A DNA stretch of 9,698 nucleotides from an uncultured Actinomyces sp. (GCA_938028585.1 CALIZH010000276.1:1-9698); one strand, 5' to 3'. Shown: positions 1 to 7,324, counted from the first letter of the stretch. Notes: generated by a model not told the origin, from the sequence alone. Numbers and translations are program-made.

Positions 1-32
1 GCGGCCTTTGATGCGCGCGCACGTGAAACCAT
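1..32 (-). CDS. 5' end of an unidentified gene downstream of mfd (partial)
   Basis: Reading the minus strand past the mfd stop, an ATG at 32-30 opens a frame coding M-V-S-R-A-R-A-S-K-A before the window ends. It is preceded by a near-ideal Shine-Dalgarno (CGGAGG, 46-41) with an 8-nt spacer, which is the main support that it is real. It starts 54 nt after the mfd stop with no terminator-like hairpin between them, so it is probably the next gene of the pth-mfd transcript. The N-terminus is basic and alanine-rich. Ten residues are too few to name a family, and I assign no function. Confidence 0.55.
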   Translation of the reverse strand, partial: MVSRARASKA

Positions 33-40
33 GAAAATAT

Positions 41-46
41 CCTCCG
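41..46 (-). promoter_or_regulatory. Strong Shine-Dalgarno of the partial gene after mfd
   Basis: On the minus strand the hexamer CGGAGG lies 8 nt before an ATG. It is the best anti-16S match near any start in this window and is what makes the truncated frame at 1-32 credible. Confidence 0.6.
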
Positions 47-86
47 GTTCTTTCACTTCGTAGTCAGTGTCAGTGTAGCGCTCTCA

Positions 87-3000
87 TCATCGCGTTGACG
101 CCACGGTCGGATTGAGAACCTTTGTCAGAAGGTTCTCAATCCATTCAAGCAAGGCATGATCGGTCAAAGGCACTCCCCCAACCCGCGCCGTCATGGGGAG
201 CGGAACCAAAAGTTGGCGAACCGCAGCCTTAACGACACAACCGGGGTACAAACGCTTCAGACGCAGCGCCTGAGACTCCTTCAATTCGATCGGGTGAATA
301 CGCAGGTACTTGCCCTGTGTAGCGACTTCGTCAATTCCGATTTGTCGAAGAAGAGCACGTAGGCGCGCAATTTCGAAGAGCAAGTCCACCTGAGGCGGAA
401 TGGGGCCGTAGCGGTCTGTAATTTCGTCGCGCAGATCCTTTTCCTGCTCACTGTTTTCCACCGCAGCGATCTTGCCGTAGACCTCCAAACGCAAGCGTTC
501 TGCGGAAATATAGCTTTCGGGAATATGCGCATCAACGGTCACGTCTAGGCGCAGATCCTTCTTCTCTTCCTTGCGCTGACCCTTGAATGCGGCAACCGCA
601 TCGGCAACCATCCGAACGTAAAGGTCAAAGCCCACGCCTTCAATGTGTCCCGACTGTGCACCGCCCAGAAGGTTACCGGCGCCTCGGATCTCAAGATCAC
701 GCTGCGCAACGGCAAGCCCCGCCCCCAGATCAGCGTTCTGGGCAATCGTCTGCAACCTCTCATGAGCGGTTTCTGAAAGCGGGCGATCCGAGGGATAGAA
801 GAAGTAGGCATATGCGCGCTCGCGGCCTCGGCCCACACGCCCACGCAACTGGTGCAATTGGGACAGACCAAAGGTATCCGCGCGGTCAACGATCAACGTA
901 TTTGCATTGGAAATATCCAGACCGGTTTCCACGATGGTCGTGCACACCAGCACGTCAAAATCGTGGTTCCAGAAATCAACGATGACGCTTTCCAATTGAT
1001 GTTCGTTGAGCTTTCCATGGGCCACTCTAATTCGCGCCTCGGGAACAAGTTCTTGAATATGCGCGGCGACCGATGCGATGGAGTCCACGCGGTTGTGCAC
1101 GTAGAACACCTGCCCATCGCGCAGGAGCTCTCGGCGAATCGCCGCGCTGACCTGCGCATCGGTGTGGGCACCCACAAAGGTCAGGACGGGCTGTCGTTCT
1201 TCGGGAGGAGTCTGGAGGATCGACATTTCACGAATACCCGAAACCGCCATCTCCAAAGTTCTGGGAATAGGCGTTGCCGACATCGAGAGAACATCAACAT
1301 CCGCGCGCAGAGCCTTAAGCGTTTCCTTGTGTTCAACGCCAAAACGTTGTTCCTCATCAATGATGACCAGACCCAAGTCCTTGAAAGCAATGGCACCGCT
1401 GAGCAGCGAGTGGGTACCAATCACCAGGTCCACTCCTCCCGAGGCCAAGCCTTCCTTGACTTTCTCTGCTTCCTTCGGCGTTGAGAAGCGCGAGAGGGTG
1501 CCGATCGTCACTGGGAATCCCGCGTAACGCTCCGCAAAGGTTTCCGCGTGCTGCTGAACCAGAAGAGTCGTTGGAACCAACAGCGCGACCTGCTTGCCAT
1601 CTTGAATAGCCTTAAAAGCCGCGCGCACGGCAATTTCGGTCTTTCCGTAGCCGACATCGCCCGTCAGCAGACGGTCCATGGGCATCGGCTTTTCCATATC
1701 CGCCTTGACCTCGTCGATGGTGACCAGCTGATCGGGAGTCTCGACGTAGGGGAAGGAATCTTCCAATTCGCGTTGCCAGGGGGTATCTGGGCCGAAGGCA
1801 TGACCCTTCGTCGCCTGACGGACGGCGTACAGGCGGATGAGCTCTTGCGCGATTTCCTTAACGGCTTTGCGCGCCTTAGCTTTTGTTTTCTCCCAGTCGG
1901 CACCGCCCATCTTGGTCAGTGCGGGCTGATCCGAGCCGGTGTATTTCGAGATCTGATCCAGGCTATCTGTGGGGATGAAGAGACGGTCTCCGGGCTGGCC
2001 TCGTTTCGACGGCGCGTATTCCAAGACCAGGTAGTCCCTGGTCACCTGACCATCGCCGCGTCCAACGGTGCGGGACACCAATTCAATGAAGCGCCCAATG
2101 CCGTGCTGGTCGTGGACGATGTAGTCCCCCGGATGGAGGCTCAGCGGATCAACGCCCTTGCGTCTCCTTGAGGGCATCTTGCGCATATCGCGAGTCGTCG
2201 CTCCAACCCGCCCAGAAAGATCCGACTCAGAGATAATCGCCAGTTTCAGATCCGGCGCGACGAAACCCTTCGTACGGGGAGCCGCCACAACATCAAGAAC
2301 CGATGAATCCTGCGTGGGGTCGATTTCTTGAACAATTCGGCTTCCGATTCCCGCATCGGTTGCAATCGAATACAGGCGCCGTGCAGGGCCCTCACCTTCT
2401 GCTGCAAGGATGAGCGTCCATCCGCTGCGGATAAGCGTTCGAATATCCTCAAGTGCGCGGGTGTAGTCCCCTCGGTAGGGACGAACATCGCGCGCGCCAA
2501 GCGCCACCAAGGTGTCCGACACGATGACCGAGTGCGCTTCCTTTTTGAGCAGCACCCCCGATGTGGCTTCGCTTTCCACCCCGTCCCCGAGGCCGTGGGA
2601 ATTCTTGGCCATGGCCTCGGCAAGTTCAGCCGGGGGAAGCGCCGTCAGCTCCCACCACGGGCGCCCCTGCGCTCCCCAAATTTCCTCTAGGGGAATGAAG
2701 GAGGCATCACCCGCCTCGAGAGGGACCGCTCCCCCACCTGCTGCCTGTGACCATGCAGCAGAGAGAAATTCTTCGGTTGTCGCAACCAAGTCCGCGCCGC
2801 GAGCGCGAATACGTTCGGGATCGATGGCGACAAATAGCCCGCCCGCGGGGATCAGGTCAAGGAAGGAATCCATTCCACCGACGAGGATCGGCGCCAAAGA
2901 TTCGAGGCCGGGAGCCGCAATCCCCTGAGAGGCAAGCTCGAGGATCTCTGCGGCGCCGGGCAGACGATCCATCTCGGTGCGAGCCTTTGCACGAACTTGA

Positions 3001-3719
3001 GGCGTCAGCAGTAATTCGCGGCAGGCAACAGCCCAGACACCCGAATCAACAACTCCCAATGTTCGTTGATCTTGCAGCGAGAAGGCGCGGATTTCATCGA
3101 CCTCATCCCCCCACAATTCGATACGCAGAGGGTGTGCCTCCTGGGGCGGGAAAACATCAAGAATGCCACCGCGAACCGAGAATTGTCCGCGCTGCTCAAC
3201 CATATCGACGCGCGTATAACCCAGGTTTTCAAGCTCTCGAGCAAGGTTGGGTAGATCGACAATATCTCCGGCTTTAACGCGTACGGGAGCGCGATCCGAA
3301 ATCCCGTGAATGATGGGCTGCATGAGCGCGCGAACTGGGATGACGACAACATTCAGTGCCCCGGCATGTTCGTCTCCCGATTGCGGGTGGATCAGACGAC
3401 GTAGGACAGCGATTCTTTGCGCCATAGTGTCGACCTGTGGCGACAGGCGCTCGTGAGGCAGCGTTTCCCATGAGGGGAAAACCTCGACGTCTTCAACCCA
3501 TGCGCGCAAGGCACTTGCGGTTTCTTCTGCTTCACGTCCCGTAGGAACAACGACGTAAATTGTCTTATCCCGACGTTGAGCCATTGAGGCGATCAGAGGA
3601 ATGCGAGCACCCGCAGGCGCAACGACGCATCCTGATTCACCGTGATCGATGGATTCAAGGACGCAATGAAGCGCCTCATCCTGAGCAAAGACGGGAAGAA
3701 GAGCAGAAAACTGTGGCAC
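87..3719 (-). CDS. mfd: Transcription-repair coupling factor Mfd
   Basis: Cytoplasmic DNA translocase that pushes RNA polymerase stalled at lesions off DNA and recruits UvrA for nucleotide excision repair. The 1210-residue length and domain order match full-length Mfd. The UvrB-like N-terminal module (about 1-350) has a degenerate P-loop (APAGARIPL near 34-42), as expected because this half does not hydrolyse ATP. The CarD-like RNA-polymerase-interacting domain is near 525-592 and the relay helix near 608-636. The translocase follows, with Walker A GDVGYGKT (687-694), DEEQ (788-791), SATPIPR (814-820) and the motif VI region HQLRGRVGRGRERAY (956-970). The C-terminal regulatory domain spans about 1050-1200. 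The start is GTG, immediately after the TAA of pth, with an AGGGAG-like Shine-Dalgarno inside the pth end. This implies pth-mfd co-transcription and translational coupling. No frameshift or missing motif is seen. Confidence 0.98.
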   Translation of the reverse strand: MPQFSALLPVFAQDEALHCVLESIDHGESGCVVAPAGARIPLIASMAQRRDKTIYVVVPTGREAEETASALRAWVEDVEVFPSWETLPHERLSPQVDTMAQRIAVLRRLIHPQSGDEHAGALNVVVIPVRALMQPIIHGISDRAPVRVKAGDIVDLPNLARELENLGYTRVDMVEQRGQFSVRGGILDVFPPQEAHPLRIELWGDEVDEIRAFSLQDQRTLGVVDSGVWAVACRELLLTPQVRAKARTEMDRLPGAAEILELASQGIAAPGLESLAPILVGGMDSFLDLIPAGGLFVAIDPERIRARGADLVATTEEFLSAAWSQAAGGGAVPLEAGDASFIPLEEIWGAQGRPWWELTALPPAELAEAMAKNSHGLGDGVESEATSGVLLKKEAHSVIVSDTLVALGARDVRPYRGDYTRALEDIRTLIRSGWTLILAAEGEGPARRLYSIATDAGIGSRIVQEIDPTQDSSVLDVVAAPRTKGFVAPDLKLAIISESDLSGRVGATTRDMRKMPSRRRKGVDPLSLHPGDYIVHDQHGIGRFIELVSRTVGRGDGQVTRDYLVLEYAPSKRGQPGDRLFIPTDSLDQISKYTGSDQPALTKMGGADWEKTKAKARKAVKEIAQELIRLYAVRQATKGHAFGPDTPWQRELEDSFPYVETPDQLVTIDEVKADMEKPMPMDRLLTGDVGYGKTEIAVRAAFKAIQDGKQVALLVPTTLLVQQHAETFAERYAGFPVTIGTLSRFSTPKEAEKVKEGLASGGVDLVIGTHSLLSGAIAFKDLGLVIIDEEQRFGVEHKETLKALRADVDVLSMSATPIPRTLEMAVSGIREMSILQTPPEERQPVLTFVGAHTDAQVSAAIRRELLRDGQVFYVHNRVDSIASVAAHIQELVPEARIRVAHGKLNEHQLESVIVDFWNHDFDVLVCTTIVETGLDISNANTLIVDRADTFGLSQLHQLRGRVGRGRERAYAYFFYPSDRPLSETAHERLQTIAQNADLGAGLAVAQRDLEIRGAGNLLGGAQSGHIEGVGFDLYVRMVADAVAAFKGQRKEEKKDLRLDVTVDAHIPESYISAERLRLEVYGKIAAVENSEQEKDLRDEITDRYGPIPPQVDLLFEIARLRALLRQIGIDEVATQGKYLRIHPIELKESQALRLKRLYPGCVVKAAVRQLLVPLPMTARVGGVPLTDHALLEWIENLLTKVLNPTVASTR

Positions 3720-4328
3720 TTAGGCTCCCTGACGCGTGTGCAGGCGCTGCTGCGCCTCACTGAAACTGGTGGTCACAATATCTTCGACAACATCGGCGGC
3801 CTGGGCGATGGTGACAGCTAGGTCATCAAGCTCGCTGCCATTCATCCGCGCTAAGACGTAATCGGCTGGATTCATACGTCCCGGCGGACGTCCAATCCCG
3901 ATACGAAGGCGGTTGTAGTCTTTTGTCCCCAGTACCTGGGAGATCGACTTCAAGCCGTTGTGCCCGCCTTCGCCACCACCTGTCTTCAAGCGCAATGAGC
4001 CAGCGGGAAGGTCCAGATCATCGTGGACAACCAAAAGATGCGAGGGATCAACATTCATGAACTTTGTAAGGCGACCAATGGGGCCGCCGGAGGTGTTCAT
4101 GTAGGAGTCACTGGTTGCCAGAATAACGCGGGGCCCAGGGATCCCTCCGGGGAGCATTCCCAGCCGAATATCCGCGCAGTGGGTTCCTGAGCGGTGCGAA
4201 CTCAGCTGCACTCCCGCATTGTGGGCAAGAAGATCGATGAGCATATGGCCGACATTGTGACGGGTATTGGCGTACTGCGCGCCAGGGTTACCCAGGCCGA
4301 CAACCATCCAGGGATCCGTTGAAGTCAT
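3720..4328 (-). CDS. pth: Peptidyl-tRNA hydrolase
   Basis: Hydrolyses the ester bond of peptidyl-tRNAs that drop off ribosomes, recycling tRNA in the cytoplasm. The 202-residue protein carries the bacterial Pth motifs: VVGLGNPG with N14, the catalytic-His motif TRHNVG (H24), SYMNTSG (N78), VHDDLDLPAG (D103) and GGHNGLKSI (N124). These correspond to E. coli N10, H20, N68, D93 and N114. Most homologues begin close to the VVGLGNPG strand, so M8 is an alternative start, but the ATG at 4328 is preferred. A CACAAT hexamer lies exactly 6 nt before it, fitting a leaderless start. The only SD-like purine run is buried in the hairpin at 4338-4381. The TAA stop directly abuts the mfd GTG. Length and active-site residues are normal. 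Confidence 0.97.
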   Translation of the reverse strand: MTSTDPWMVVGLGNPGAQYANTRHNVGHMLIDLLAHNAGVQLSSHRSGTHCADIRLGMLPGGIPGPRVILATSDSYMNTSGGPIGRLTKFMNVDPSHLLVVHDDLDLPAGSLRLKTGGGEGGHNGLKSISQVLGTKDYNRLRIGIGRPPGRMNPADYVLARMNGSELDDLAVTIAQAADVVEDIVTTSFSEAQQRLHTRQGA

Positions 4329-4334
4329 AGAACG

Positions 4335-4340
4335 ATTGTG
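4335..4340 (-). promoter_or_regulatory. Possible -10 element for a leaderless pth transcript
   Basis: On the minus strand CACAAT (4 of 6 to TATAAT) is followed by exactly six bases, CGTTCT, and then the pth ATG. That would place transcription start on the A of the start codon. No convincing -35 is visible, and the hexamer overlaps the end of the hairpin at 4338-4381. Confidence 0.3.
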
Positions 4341-4381
4341 CCACCCCCTTCCTGCATCTGCGTCCAGGAAAGAGGTGGCAC
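4338..4381 (-). terminator. Hairpin between galK and pth (terminator or attenuator)
   Basis: On the minus strand GTGCCACC-UCU-UUCCUG pairs with CAGGAA-GGG-GGUGGCAC around a 10-nt loop. This gives 17 contiguous pairs in minus-strand RNA, two of them G-U wobbles; on the plus strand the same positions would be A-C mismatches. It begins 28 nt after the galK stop and ends 9 nt before the pth ATG. There is no strong U-tract. It most likely ends or attenuates galK transcription. The 3' arm holds the only SD-like run (AGGAAGGGGG) before pth, so a translational role is also possible. Confidence 0.6.
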
Positions 4382-4409
4382 ACCTCGCTCATCCGTCAAT
4401 TGCGCGGCA

Positions 4410-5648
4410 TCAGAGTTTGCCGGCCGGCGCAGAAGGTACAGCGACAATGAATGCCGGGGCATCCAATCCGCGTTCGCTATAAGCCTGCGCGACCGCCTGT
4501 GCGGTTTCCTCTAGGCGCTCGCGGTCAACAAGCGCAATTGCACTTCCACCAAAGCCGCCACCGGTCATTCGCGCTCCGTAGGCTCCTGCTGCTCGCGCGG
4601 CATCAACGGCAACGTCGAGCTCCAGGCACGACACCTCGTAATCATCGCGCAGTGAGTCATGTGAATCATTCATGAGAGCGCCCACGACTTTGAGGCGTTC
4701 CCCCTCAAGTGGGCCCTCCTGCAGGAGCTCAATAAGGGCACGGGTGCGCGCAATTTCAGAAACAACGTGACGCATACGCTTGATCAAGCGCTCATCACTC
4801 AAAGCTTGAGTGGCAGCCTCGAGGTCCTCGACGTCAACAAGCTGATCAACGCCCAACTGGCGTGCGGCCTCTTCACAATCGGCACGACGCTGACCGTACT
4901 GTCCATCTGCAAGGGAATGAGCAGCACGGGTATCAATGACCAGCAAAGCAAGCCCTTGCGATTCCAGATCGAAAGGAATGTGCTCAACACTCATATCTCG
5001 ACAATCCAGTGCCAGTGCGTGTCCACTGAGGCATCGCAGTGAAGCAGTCTGGTCCAAGCCGCCGGTGTTCGCGCCTGCGATCTGATTTTCTGCCATGCGA
5101 GCACACTCGACGAGGATTGCTCGCCCCTTATCGTTCGGCGAACTCAGCGGTCCCGCCAGCCCCAGGTTTTCGGCCTCGTCAATCGCGACAGCCATCGCAC
5201 ACTCGAGTGCAGCCGAAGAAGAAAGCCCGCCACCGCGGGGTACGCAGGAGTAGAGCGCGGCGTCAAAACCGCGAAGGGGACCATACCCCGACTTTTCGAG
5301 GGCCCACGCAACGCCAGAAAGATACGCTGCCCAGCCATTCACTTCGCCCTCGCAGCCGCGCGGAGCAATGAGGTCGAGGTCTAACTCATCCACGGCCTCG
5401 CGAGTCTGGGGGGACACTAGGCGCAGCAAACGGTCTTCGCGAGGGGCATAGGCAATGAACGCCCGATGCGGCAGGGCGATTGGCAGACAGGGACCACCGT
5501 TGTAGTCGACGTGCTCGCCAATAACGTTGACACGTCCAGGGGCAGACCAGACATCTTGGGGCTGGTAGCCAAAAGTTTCTTCAAAGAGCTGAGCAGCTAG
5601 TTCGCGTCCTTCTTCGGCGCTTAAAGCCGCTGACCATGACAGTTCCAC
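4410..5648 (-). CDS. galK: Galactokinase
   Basis: GHMP-family kinase that phosphorylates alpha-D-galactose to galactose 1-phosphate with ATP, the first committed step of the Leloir pathway in the cytoplasm. Numbered from the upstream GTG at 5654, the galactokinase signature is at 38-52 (APGRVNVIGEHVDYN, with R41 and E47-H48-x-D50). The GHMP ATP-binding motif PRGGGLSSSAAL is at 139-150, the catalytic base in GGLDQT is D201, and C-terminal motif 3 MTGGGFGG is at 363-370. All three GHMP motifs are intact and the length is normal. I place the start at GTG 5648 (412 aa) because AAGGAAG lies 7 nt upstream; it is only 1 nt from the in-frame GTG at 5654, which would give 414 aa. No galT or galE is in the window. 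Next downstream is a hairpin, then pth. Confidence 0.97.
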   Translation of the reverse strand: MELSWSAALSAEEGRELAAQLFEETFGYQPQDVWSAPGRVNVIGEHVDYNGGPCLPIALPHRAFIAYAPREDRLLRLVSPQTREAVDELDLDLIAPRGCEGEVNGWAAYLSGVAWALEKSGYGPLRGFDAALYSCVPRGGGLSSSAALECAMAVAIDEAENLGLAGPLSSPNDKGRAILVECARMAENQIAGANTGGLDQTASLRCLSGHALALDCRDMSVEHIPFDLESQGLALLVIDTRAAHSLADGQYGQRRADCEEAARQLGVDQLVDVEDLEAATQALSDERLIKRMRHVVSEIARTRALIELLQEGPLEGERLKVVGALMNDSHDSLRDDYEVSCLELDVAVDAARAAGAYGARMTGGGFGGSAIALVDRERLEETAQAVAQAYSERGLDAPAFIVAVPSAPAGKL

Positions 5649-5806
5649 GTGCACACTTCCTTGGGTGTTTCAAACTCGTACACTACCGACAAGCCTAGCC
5701 TATTCAGGCAGTTCTCTACGCAACGATCTTTGCCAGCTCAATGTGCTTCGGACCCCTACGGCCATGTACCATGAGCAGGTTCCTATTCCCCATTTCAGGT
5801 AGTTCA
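5649..5806. other. Divergent intergenic region between galK and the 2H-phosphoesterase gene
   Basis: This 158-bp gap must hold promoters for both divergent genes, but I see no pair of elements I would trust. On the galK side TAGGCTAGGC is a tandem 5-mer that could supply a TAGGCT -10, without a good -35. Two short palindromes are present: GTTT-C-AAAC (5667-5675), in the presumed galK leader, and GCCT-N4-AGGC (5698-5709). Either could be an operator half-site pair, but both are short enough to be chance. The galK Shine-Dalgarno AAGGAAG sits at 5656-5662. Confidence 0.35.
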
Positions 5807-6349
5807 ATGTATCTTCCACAGCGCTTACCGGGCCAAGAATGGCTGGGCGTTGTTGTTGCCCTGCCTGAACCATGGGTGAGCGTTCTTACCGATATCCGCG
5901 TGAGCCTTGGGGATGATCAGGGTACGAAAGTGCCCGCGCACATCACGATTCTTCCGCCAACAGCGGTGGATATGGAACGTCGCGAGGAAGTGATCGAACA
6001 CCTTCGCGGCGTCGCTCAGCGTTACACGCCTTTCCGCGTCACCCTGGGAGACACCGGCACTTTCCGTCCCGTTTCTCCCGTGGTTTACCTTTCCCTTGCC
6101 GAGGGCGAGCGCGAGTGCACGATGTTGGCCGAAGATATTCGCTCGGGTCCCTTGGATGCACCTGTGCGCTTCCCCTATCACGCTCACGTCACCTTGGCGC
6201 AGGGCGTCCCCGACGCGGTCCTTGATCGCGCAATGAGTTTGGGCCCCTGCGACGAGGCCTCGTGGATGGTTCCCGGATTCCGCTTAGATCGCGTGGATGA
6301 GAACGGCGTCTACTCTTCCATGGCCCTCTTTGATTTCGAGAGCGCCTGA
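5807..6349 (+). CDS. 2'-5' RNA ligase / 2H phosphoesterase family protein
   Basis: The protein has the two H-x-[TS] signatures of the 2H superfamily, which bind and cleave 2',3'-cyclic phosphates or act on 2'-5' RNA linkages. In the 180-residue product they are H45-I-T47 (AHITILPP) and H127-V-T129 (AHVTLAQG), spaced as in LigT/ThpR-like proteins. The true substrate of actinobacterial members is mostly unassigned, so I give no symbol. ATG 5807 is my preferred start: the homology-like part begins MYLPQRLPGQEW, and AGGT lies about 7 nt upstream. An upstream ATG at 5741 (202 aa) would add a 22-residue extension that looks unlike a domain; ATG 5771 is intermediate. Neither upstream start has a visible ribosome binding site. 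The stop is 4 bp from the converging stop of xthA. Confidence 0.85.
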   Translation: MYLPQRLPGQEWLGVVVALPEPWVSVLTDIRVSLGDDQGTKVPAHITILPPTAVDMERREEVIEHLRGVAQRYTPFRVTLGDTGTFRPVSPVVYLSLAEGERECTMLAEDIRSGPLDAPVRFPYHAHVTLAQGVPDAVLDRAMSLGPCDEASWMVPGFRLDRVDENGVYSSMALFDFESA

Positions 6350-6353
6350 GTTC

Positions 6354-7184
6354 TTAGAGTTCGTAGCTCACCGAAAGTGGGGCGTGGTCGCTCCAGCGTT
6401 CCTCGTACGAGGCCGCACGGCCGATTGAGAAAGACTGAGCCTTTGCAGCCAGCGCAGGTGTTGCGAACTGATAATCGATACGCCAACCGGTGTCATTGGT
6501 AAATGCCTGACCGCGCTGGGACCACCAGGTGTAGGGACCCTGAACATCTCCAGCAAGGTCGCGCATGACGTCGTGCCACCCCGCGTCAAGCCACTGATCC
6601 AGGAATGCAATTTCCTCGTCGAGCACGCCCGCACGCTTATTGTGGTTCGAGGTCCAATTCTTAATATCGGACCTGGTGCGAACGATATTGAAATCGCCAG
6701 CCACAACGGTTCCTAAGACGTCGGTAGAACCCGCTTCGGCCTCGGAAAGAAGCTCGCCCATGCGCTGACCAATACGCGGGAGGTGAGCCATCTTCGCGTC
6801 CTGCTTGGGGGTGTCTTTTTCGCCCGAGTGGAAGTAGGCCGAAACAACGCGGACGCGCCCCGCTTTGGTTTCAACCACTGCTTCTAGCCAGCGTCCCGAA
6901 TCAACGTCAGTTTCCTGGTCATCAAGACAAAGGCGCGGTTCTCCACTGATATGAGCGCTGTCCTTGCGCACTGCAACTGCAACGCCAGCGCGTCCCTTGA
7001 TTCGGCAGGGAAGAATGATGCTCTCCCACGAATCGCCCAGCAGTTCAGTGGCGATTTCTTCATCTGCACGGACTTCTTGGAGAAGAAGAACATCACAGGG
7101 GTTGGCGTCGAGCCACTCCATCATGCCCTTGCGGTGTGCGGCGCGGATTCCGTTGACATTAACGCTGGTAACAGTGAAAGCCAT
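6354..7184 (-). CDS. xthA: Exodeoxyribonuclease III / AP endonuclease
   Basis: Mg-dependent ExoIII-family enzyme of base excision repair that cuts 5' of abasic sites and removes 3'-blocking groups or nucleotides. The 276 residues cover the whole endonuclease/exonuclease/phosphatase fold with the catalytic set intact. N9 lies in SVNVNGIRAA, metal ligand E37 in LLLQEVRAD, and Y117 in VSAYFHSG. D164-x-N166 is in AGDFNIV, D237 in GWRIDYQF, and D266-H267 in RWSDHAPLS. These match E. coli N7, E34, Y109, D151/N153, D229 and D258/H259. There is no Shine-Dalgarno before the ATG. Instead TACACT ends 7 nt upstream, suggesting an almost leaderless mRNA. It is divergent from the dehydrogenase gene and convergent with the 2H-phosphoesterase gene, with 4 bp between stops. 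Confidence 0.96.
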   Translation of the reverse strand: MAFTVTSVNVNGIRAAHRKGMMEWLDANPCDVLLLQEVRADEEIATELLGDSWESIILPCRIKGRAGVAVAVRKDSAHISGEPRLCLDDQETDVDSGRWLEAVVETKAGRVRVVSAYFHSGEKDTPKQDAKMAHLPRIGQRMGELLSEAEAGSTDVLGTVVAGDFNIVRTRSDIKNWTSNHNKRAGVLDEEIAFLDQWLDAGWHDVMRDLAGDVQGPYTWWSQRGQAFTNDTGWRIDYQFATPALAAKAQSFSIGRAASYEERWSDHAPLSVSYEL

Positions 7185-7191
7185 GGGCTTC

Positions 7192-7197
7192 AGTGTA
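7192..7197 (-). promoter_or_regulatory. Possible -10 element of xthA (near-leaderless)
   Basis: The minus-strand hexamer TACACT (4 of 6 to TATAAT, with the strongly conserved TA and final T) is followed by GAAGCCC and the xthA ATG. Transcription would start at or one base before the start codon. No purine-rich ribosome binding site exists upstream, which fits leaderless translation. A -35 is not clear. Confidence 0.4.
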
Positions 7198-7249
7198 CTT
7201 GCTTGCGAATCGGCAGGCTGGGAGAGGATCCTTTGCCTTCAGTGAAATC

Positions 7250-7265
7250 GCACTCTATCAAGTGC
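7250..7265. promoter_or_regulatory. Inverted repeat GCACT-N6-AGTGC, possible operator
   Basis: A perfect 5-bp inverted repeat with a 6-bp spacer lies in the xthA/dehydrogenase divergent region. It is 11 bp upstream of the proposed dehydrogenase -35. The position suits a regulator binding site, but the arms are short and I recognise no regulator family from them. Confidence 0.25.
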
Positions 7266-7276
7266 AGACACAGCCA

Positions 7277-7305
7277 TTGACGAACTAGCTTTATGGAGAT
7301 AGATC
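7277..7305 (+). promoter_or_regulatory. Candidate promoter of the alcohol dehydrogenase gene
   Basis: TTGACG (7277-7282, 5 of 6 to TTGACA) is followed after 17 bp by TAGATC (7300-7305), a weak -10. The alternative ATAGAT at 7299-7304 has a 16-bp spacer. The -35 is the best in the window. The distance to the ATG leaves room for a short leader containing the Shine-Dalgarno. Confidence 0.4.
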
Positions 7306-7314
7306 CTTCTACCC

Positions 7315-7320
7315 AAGGAG
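7315..7320 (+). promoter_or_regulatory. Shine-Dalgarno AAGGAG of the alcohol dehydrogenase gene
   Basis: AAGGAG lies 4 nt before ATG 7325 and fixes that start. It contrasts with neighbouring genes that lack any Shine-Dalgarno. Confidence 0.6.
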
Positions 7321-7324
7321 TCCC

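Noticed and set aside
58..82. Tandem ACTGAC repeat and TACACT hexamer between mfd and the partial gene (minus strand)
   Set aside because: The repeat is two short units and the hexamer has no -35 or correct distance to the SD-led start; too weak to call a promoter.
852..1484. Open 210-codon plus-strand frame inside mfd
   Set aside because: Antisense to the conserved Mfd helicase motifs, no start signal, low-information composition.
1548..2171. Open 207-codon plus-strand frame inside mfd
   Set aside because: It lies over the Mfd RNA-polymerase-interaction and translocase region, whose reading frame is unambiguous; no SD or domain is visible.
6340..6365. GAGTTC-TTA-GAGTTC direct repeat at the convergent stop codons
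   Set aside because: Two 6-mers arise from coding constraints at both gene ends and do not form a hairpin.
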